Positions 60,304 to 64,000 of a DNA stretch of 64,000 nt are shown piece by piece (position 1 is the stretch's first letter; each line of letters begins with the position of its first letter). The notes under the pieces are model-generated. The model was not told the DNA's origin, did no database searches, and worked only from the letters and a program-made list of their open reading frames with translations. This DNA is from Trebonia sp050013875 (GTDB lineage: Bacteria > Actinomycetota > Actinomycetes > Streptosporangiales > Streptosporangiaceae): contig JBEKEK010000023.1 in assembly GCA_050013875.1 (NCBI GenBank), positions 59,661 through 123,660 on the forward strand, in the 5' to 3' direction. A program made the position numbers and the translations under genes.

Positions 60304-61020
60304 ATGCCGAGTACCGAAGAGATCCGCCCGCTGACCGACGTTCCTGAGCACGGATTTGGCCGGCTCGGCGGGCTTGCGCACAGCGTGCTTGCCGAAGACA
60401 CCGGGCTCCCGCCGGCCGCGCCGCGCCTCTACCTCGGGCAGAACACGCTGCCCGATCCGCCGTTCCCGATGGCGGCGGTGGTTCCGTTCGGCGACCTGAC
60501 CGCGGGATTTCGCCAATGCGAGGCGGACTTGGCCGAATTCCTGCGGGCGGGCGCGCGGGCGCTGCGCACCCAGCGGAAACCTCAGAGCCTCGCGTTCAGC
60601 CAGCAGGTGCGGATACTGCAGCGGGCGCTGCGATTCGACTCCATCGCGATGGTGCTCACGGACGTGATGATCTGGTCGGCGGCGGGTGCGGCGCGCTGGC
60701 CGCTGGCGGCGGAGGTGGTGGCCGGGCGACGCGGCGTCGGCGAGTCCGCCGTCGGCCGGCCGGCCAGGATCGTGTGCGCGGTGGACAGAGCGGGGGACGC
60801 TCTCCTTGGCTGGCGCACGGACGGGGACACCCGAGCCGGCATCGAGGTCGTCGGCGCGGGGGTCACGACCGGCGACGGGATCGTCGCACTGCTGCGGGAC
60901 GTGCTGCTCGCGCAGCACGCGTGGGCATCCGCAGTCTTCGGCGTACTGCCGTTACCGCGAACAGTGCCACCCAGCGCCGAAAACAAAGGCGTCTCGATAG
61001 GCGCACCAGGCACGTGCTGA
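60304..61020 (+). CDS. Conserved-looking hypothetical protein
   Basis: 238 aa from ATG 60304; the frame is open 12 codons earlier. No signal peptide or membrane segment. It has good codon bias (GC at third positions) and a mix of Leu/Ala helices with a beta region GRPARIVCAVDRAGDALLGWRTDGDTRAGIEVVG, but I do not recognise the family. No neighbour suggests a role; it is divergent from the lipoprotein gene and 59 bases ahead of the bifunctional nuclease gene. Confidence 0.6.
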   Translation: MPSTEEIRPLTDVPEHGFGRLGGLAHSVLAEDTGLPPAAPRLYLGQNTLPDPPFPMAAVVPFGDLTAGFRQCEADLAEFLRAGARALRTQRKPQSLAFSQQVRILQRALRFDSIAMVLTDVMIWSAAGAARWPLAAEVVAGRRGVGESAVGRPARIVCAVDRAGDALLGWRTDGDTRAGIEVVGAGVTTGDGIVALLRDVLLAQHAWASAVFGVLPLPRTVPPSAENKGVSIGAPGTC

Positions 61021-61079
61021 GCGAACCGCGGCGGCCGGTTACCCTTAAAGTGCTACCGCCACATGAGAGGCGCGCGGTC

Positions 61080-61526
61080 ATGACCAACGCTGGCACGACG
61101 GACATGGTCCCGGTGACGATCGCCGGTGTCGCGACGGCGCCCGACAAGGGACCCGGCCGACGTGAGCGGTTCTTCATCACGCTGGCATCGGCGGCCGAGG
61201 GTGACTCCCGGCGGCTGTTCATCGGGGTCGGTGACGCGGAGGCGACCGCACTGGCATTCGGCCTGCAGGGGCAGGAGTTCCCCCGGCCGATGACGTACCA
61301 GCTCATGGCGTCGCTGGTCGCGGCGGCCGGGTCCGGGGTCCGGTCGGTGCGCGTCACCCGGCGGGCCGACGACATCTTCTACGCGCAGGTGACGCTGCGC
61401 GGCGGCGCGGTGGTCGACGCGCGGCCAAGCGACGCGATCAACCTGGCCGCCGTCACCGGGGCACCGATCCTGGTGGCGTCGGGGCTGCTCGACCTGCCCA
61501 CCGACCCGCGCCTGCGCGTCCGGTAG
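61080..61526 (+). CDS. Bifunctional nuclease (DUF151) family protein
   Basis: 148 aa, ATG 61080 preceded by GAGAGG. RRLFIGVGDAEATALAFGLQGQEFPRPMTYQLMASLVAAAG is the BFN domain core (xIxIGxxEAxAIA ... RPxTHxLx), followed by FYAQVTLRGGAVVDARPSDAINLAAVTGAPILVA, with the DARPSDAIxLA motif fully conserved. The family was named for DNase/RNase activity in plants; bacterial roles are unclear. Slightly shorter than the usual 160 aa. The gene ends before the second 21-bp repeat array. Confidence 0.88.
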   Translation: MTNAGTTDMVPVTIAGVATAPDKGPGRRERFFITLASAAEGDSRRLFIGVGDAEATALAFGLQGQEFPRPMTYQLMASLVAAAGSGVRSVRVTRRADDIFYAQVTLRGGAVVDARPSDAINLAAVTGAPILVASGLLDLPTDPRLRVR

Positions 61527-61691
61527 GCCGCGGCCGGCGCAGCGACCCCAAGGTCCGGGAACCCACGGCTCCGGTTGCCTGCACTTGCGCGCCCCCGGAC
61601 CAGGCCGGTAGCACACCCGCCCGCTTCTTGCTGTTATCTGAGAATTTGGCGCAACTCTGAGCTGTTGGCTGCGCCATCGACGTGGATTGCA

Positions 61692-61860
61692 CCTGCCGAC
61701 TACGCCAACGACCCGGTCCGGGCCACGCCAACGACCTGGTCCGGACCTGTCACCTACGCCAACGACATCGCCCATTGGTGTCAATGGCGTAGCTGACAGG
61801 GTCGAGTGGGTCGATGGCGTAGCTGACAGGGTCGAGTGGGTCGATGGCGTAGCTGACAGG
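61692..61860. repeat. Array of 21-bp inverted/direct repeats, locus 2
   Basis: Forward arms at 61692-61712 (variant), 61719-61735 (partial) and 61746-61766 (CCTGTCACCTACGCCAACGA); reverse arms at 61780-61800, 61810-61830 and 61840-61860, each ending TGGCGTAGCTGACAGG. The last two are identical 30-base repeats including the spacer GTCGAGTGG. The central pair forms a 55-base hairpin nearly identical to one in locus 1 (36575-36629). The array again lies between convergent genes. Confidence 0.9.
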
Positions 61861-61872
61861 TTGTGGAGCGGG

Positions 61873-62730
61873 TCAGGGGGTCTTGAGGTTGTAGACGCGG
61901 GTGGCGTTGCCCGCCAGGACCTGGGCGGCGGTGGCTTCGTCGGGCATCAGGCGGGCGACGGCGCGGGCGTTGGCGGCTATGCCGGGGATGCCGGGCCAGT
62001 CGGTGCCGAAGATCATGCGTTTGGTCAGGCGGGGCCAGTTCTGGCGGGCGTAGTAGTCGCGCAGCCGGGACGGGGGCAGGCCCGAGAGCTCGATCCAGAC
62101 GCGGTCGTTGGACAGGGCGAGGAAGGCCGCCGCGTCGTACCACCAGCCACGGCCGCCGTGGGCGAGCACCAGGGTGAGCGAGCGGAAGTCACGCAGCACG
62201 TCGCCGAGGACGACCGGGTCGCCGAACGTGTTGGCCGCGCCGGGGAACGTGGAGGTACCGCAGTGCACCACCACCGGGACGCCGGCCGCCTGGCAGGCCT
62301 CGTAGGCCGGGTAGAGCATCCGGTCGTTGGCGGCGGCGCCCGCGTGCACCGGGTGGATCTTCAGGGCGACCGCGCCGAGGGCGAGCTGGCGGCGGACCTC
62401 CTCGTCGACCGGGTAGTGCAGGTGCGGGTTGACGTTGGCGATGACCTTGACGCGGTCCGGGTTCTGTGCGGCGATCGGCAGCATGTCCTCGATGACCTGC
62501 ATCCCGGTTACCTTCGGGGAGTACTCGGACATCAGCAGCGCGGTATCCACGCCCTCGGCGGCCAGGAAGGCGTCGAACTCGGCCGGCACCACCGTGCCGC
62601 CGGAGTCGTAGATCCGGTCCAGGGCGCCGGTGCCGGAGAATCCCTGCAGCCAGACCTCCCGCGGCATCTTGAGCGTGGGCAGCCGGGCGGCGTGCAGGTG
62701 GACGTCGATGAGTGGCATTCCGTCGAGCAT
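61873..62730 (-). CDS. Amidohydrolase-family (TIM-barrel) protein
   Basis: 285 aa from ATG 62730; ATG 62718 is a possible alternative, being where the family begins (MPLIDVHLHAARL). IDVHLHAAR gives the HxH metal ligands, LKIHPVHAGA and VPVVVHCGTS the next His positions, LVLAHGGRGWW the following, and IFGTDWPG the metal-binding Asp. The fold is that of ACMSD/decarboxylase-like amidohydrolases that act on aromatic breakdown products. It lies 80 bases downstream of the aryl-CoA ligase gene on the same strand, so a shared pathway is plausible. Confidence 0.85.
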   Translation of the reverse strand: MLDGMPLIDVHLHAARLPTLKMPREVWLQGFSGTGALDRIYDSGGTVVPAEFDAFLAAEGVDTALLMSEYSPKVTGMQVIEDMLPIAAQNPDRVKVIANVNPHLHYPVDEEVRRQLALGAVALKIHPVHAGAAANDRMLYPAYEACQAAGVPVVVHCGTSTFPGAANTFGDPVVLGDVLRDFRSLTLVLAHGGRGWWYDAAAFLALSNDRVWIELSGLPPSRLRDYYARQNWPRLTKRMIFGTDWPGIPGIAANARAVARLMPDEATAAQVLAGNATRVYNLKTP

Positions 62731-62771
62731 GACGCGGTGGCTACCTCACTGAGCTGAGCATGGCGATGATG

Positions 62772-62811
62772 ATGGATCGTTGTCTGCAGTCCGGTGTAGA
62801 CAACGATCCAT
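62772..62811. terminator. Hairpin/operator: 14-bp perfect inverted repeat
   Basis: ATGGATCGTTGTCT, 12-nt spacer GCAGTCCGGTGT, AGACAACGATCCAT. It begins at the stop codon of the ligase gene and ends 42 bases before the amidohydrolase start. It may terminate the first transcript or bind a regulator (GntR-like TTGTCT/AGACAA half-sites) of the second. Confidence 0.6.
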
Positions 62812-64000
62812 TATCCGGCGGTGGCGGCAGACGGCGCCGGGCGCAGCACGCTGGCGGCCATCGAGCGGAGGTCAACCCGGCGGATCTTCCCGGTCGCCGT
62901 GGTCGGGAAACCGTCGGTGAACACCACCGCACGCGGCCGCTTGAACGACGGCAGCCCCTCCCGGCAGTACTGGATCAGCTCCGCCTCGGTCGCCGCCTCC
63001 CCCGTCCCCAGCAGCACGTACGCGACCGGCTTCTCCAGTCCATCGGAGTCCGGCGCGGCCACCACCACCGCCTGCGCCACCGCCGGGTGCGAGAGCAGCC
63101 GGGTCTCGACCTCCATCGGGGAGACCCAGATGCCGGATGCCTTGATCATGTCGCCGGTCCGGCCGAGGCACTCGTAGTAGCCGTCGGTGTTCCTGACGTA
63201 GGTATCGCCGGTGCGCAGCCACTCCCCCTGGAAGACCAGCCGGGACGCGTCGTACCTGGCCCAGTAGCCGGTCGCCGACGACGCACCGCGTACGTACAGG
63301 GTGCCGGGCACGCCCGCCTGCGTGATCGGCTGACCGCTCTCCTCATCCACCAGCTTCAGGTCGTAGCCGGGGACCGCGACCCCGGTGGTGCCCGCCCGCA
63401 CGTCGCCCGGGGCATTGGACAGGAAGATGTGCAGCATCTCGGTCATGCCGATGCCGTCGATGATGTCGATGCCGAAGTGCGCCGTCCATCGCGCGTAGAG
63501 CGCCGCGGGCAGCGCCTCCCCGGCCGAGGCGGCCAGCCGGACCTCGCCGAGCGCGTCGGCCGCCAGCCCGGCGCGGAGCATGTTGGCGAAGAACGTCGGC
63601 CCGCCGAAGAAGAGGGTCGCACCGTACTTGACCGCCGTCTCCGCGATCAGGTCGGGCCGGGACGGCGACGGCAGCAGCACGCAGGCCGCCCCGACCGACA
63701 GCGGGAACAGCACCGAGTTGCCGAGGCCGTAGGCGAAGAACGCCTTGGCGGCCGACAGGCAACGGTCGAGCGGCGTGATGCCGAGCACCTGTTTGCCGTA
63801 GGTCTCGCAGACCACCTGGACGGACCCGTGCCGGTGCATCGCCCCCTTCGGCGTCCCGGTGGTGCCCGACGTGTAGAGCCAGAACGCCGGGGAGTCGGCG
63901 GTGGTGTCGTACACGCTCTCATCCGGTTCGCCCGCGGCCAGGTCGCTCAGTAGGTGAAGCTCCAGGTGCCCCCCGCCGGGGGGCCCGGGGGGTATGGGGG
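62811..64000 (-). CDS. Benzoate-CoA-ligase-like AMP-forming enzyme (N-terminus beyond window)
   Basis: The frame is open to base 64000, about 396 residues so far. FWLYTSGTTGTPKGAMHRHG is the phosphate-binding A3 motif, followed by KAFFAYGLGNSVLFPLSVGA, GGPTFFANML, SAGEALPAALYARW (A4), DGIGMTEMLHIFLSN (A5), TGYWARYD, GEWLRTGDTY (A7), GRTGDMIKASGIWVSP (A8) and TATGKIRRVDLR (A10, catalytic Lys). The residues after A4/A5 match the benzoate/4-hydroxybenzoate-CoA ligase group, which activates aromatic acids with ATP and CoA. The GC-rich end of the window (63960-64000) is low complexity. Confidence 0.88.
   Translation of the reverse strand, partial: PIPPGPPGGGHLELHLLSDLAAGEPDESVYDTTADSPAFWLYTSGTTGTPKGAMHRHGSVQVVCETYGKQVLGITPLDRCLSAAKAFFAYGLGNSVLFPLSVGAACVLLPSPSRPDLIAETAVKYGATLFFGGPTFFANMLRAGLAADALGEVRLAASAGEALPAALYARWTAHFGIDIIDGIGMTEMLHIFLSNAPGDVRAGTTGVAVPGYDLKLVDEESGQPITQAGVPGTLYVRGASSATGYWARYDASRLVFQGEWLRTGDTYVRNTDGYYECLGRTGDMIKASGIWVSPMEVETRLLSHPAVAQAVVVAAPDSDGLEKPVAYVLLGTGEAATEAELIQYCREGLPSFKRPRAVVFTDGFPTTATGKIRRVDLRSMAASVLRPAPSAATAG

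Noticed and set aside
61687..62757. Plus-strand frame starting in the repeat array
   Set aside because: It reads the repeats as GVADRVEWVD units and then runs antisense to the amidohydrolase gene.

Overview
This 64 kb window is high-GC DNA with the codon use, gene families and promoter style of a large-genome soil actinomycete (DUF574/PF04672-type methyltransferase, BTAD-NB-ARC regulator, WYL regulator, DrrAB-type exporter, TetR-MFS pair, many starts with a TANNNT box 5-7 nt upstream and no Shine-Dalgarno). Genus cannot be fixed from the sequence. No rRNA, tRNA or CRISPR array was seen.

Layout. 1-1160: the tail of a CU044_5270-type protein, then an amidase scrap and an aminoglycoside-phosphotransferase scrap flanked by 27-bp direct repeats. 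1339-5185: a promoter, a zinc metalloprotease without signal peptide whose N-terminal domain reappears as a separate 102-aa protein just downstream, and a methyltransferase. 5330-7000: two related redoxin genes (one truncated) around an alpha/beta hydrolase that has lost its cap. 7153-10835: SDR, glutamine-synthetase-like ligase and a frameshifted amino-acid permease, a probable amine/polyamine utilisation operon. 11136-15253: PLP aldolase/dehydratase, acetyltransferase and an exported GH127-like glycosidase. 15268-20730: divergent membrane/cell-envelope cluster (membrane protein with RYPEGP repeats, cytochrome b561-molybdopterin protein, GT39-like protein; on the other strand GT2, a DUF2064 remnant and a methyltransferase). 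20845-24077: a perfect KstR-type operator in front of a Tat-exported ketosteroid-dehydrogenase-like flavoprotein, then an acyl-CoA dehydrogenase. 24074-28944: secreted beta-propeller protein, LigJ hydratase, lipoprotein. 29078-31557: divergent XRE-cupin regulator and His-rich methyltransferase, dienelactone hydrolase. 31571-32578: gene graveyard. 32817-40915: FAD monooxygenase, phosphoribosyltransferase, epimerase, LysR scrap, isochorismatase-like protein, GGDEF-EAL protein, LigM/DesA-type O-demethylase. 41000-42190: broken hydrolase and broken tyrosine recombinase. 42154-46455: epoxide hydrolase/WYL regulator pair, phosphotransferase, acyltransferase. 46686-55717: BTAD regulator, ABC exporter, serine hydrolase, TetR-MFS operon. 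55909-58586: kinase/phospho-lyase pair. 58796-64000: lipoprotein, hypothetical, bifunctional nuclease, amidohydrolase, aryl-CoA ligase (cut by the window end).

How the genes work together: LigM-type O-demethylase, LigJ, aromatic monooxygenase, aryl-CoA ligase, amidohydrolase and dienelactone hydrolase point to use of plant-derived aromatic acids, and the KstR site points to steroid use. These genes are scattered rather than in one operon.

The most unusual content is non-coding. There are three different dispersed inverted-repeat families, each present twice: 21-bp arms in arrays between convergent genes at 36493-36659 and 61692-61860; a long hairpin centred on AAGATCTT at 28005-28052 and 53223-53279; and a GTGTGT...CACAC element at 29012-29056 and 58521-58571. 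A further theme is that many genes have kept their ends and lost their middles.
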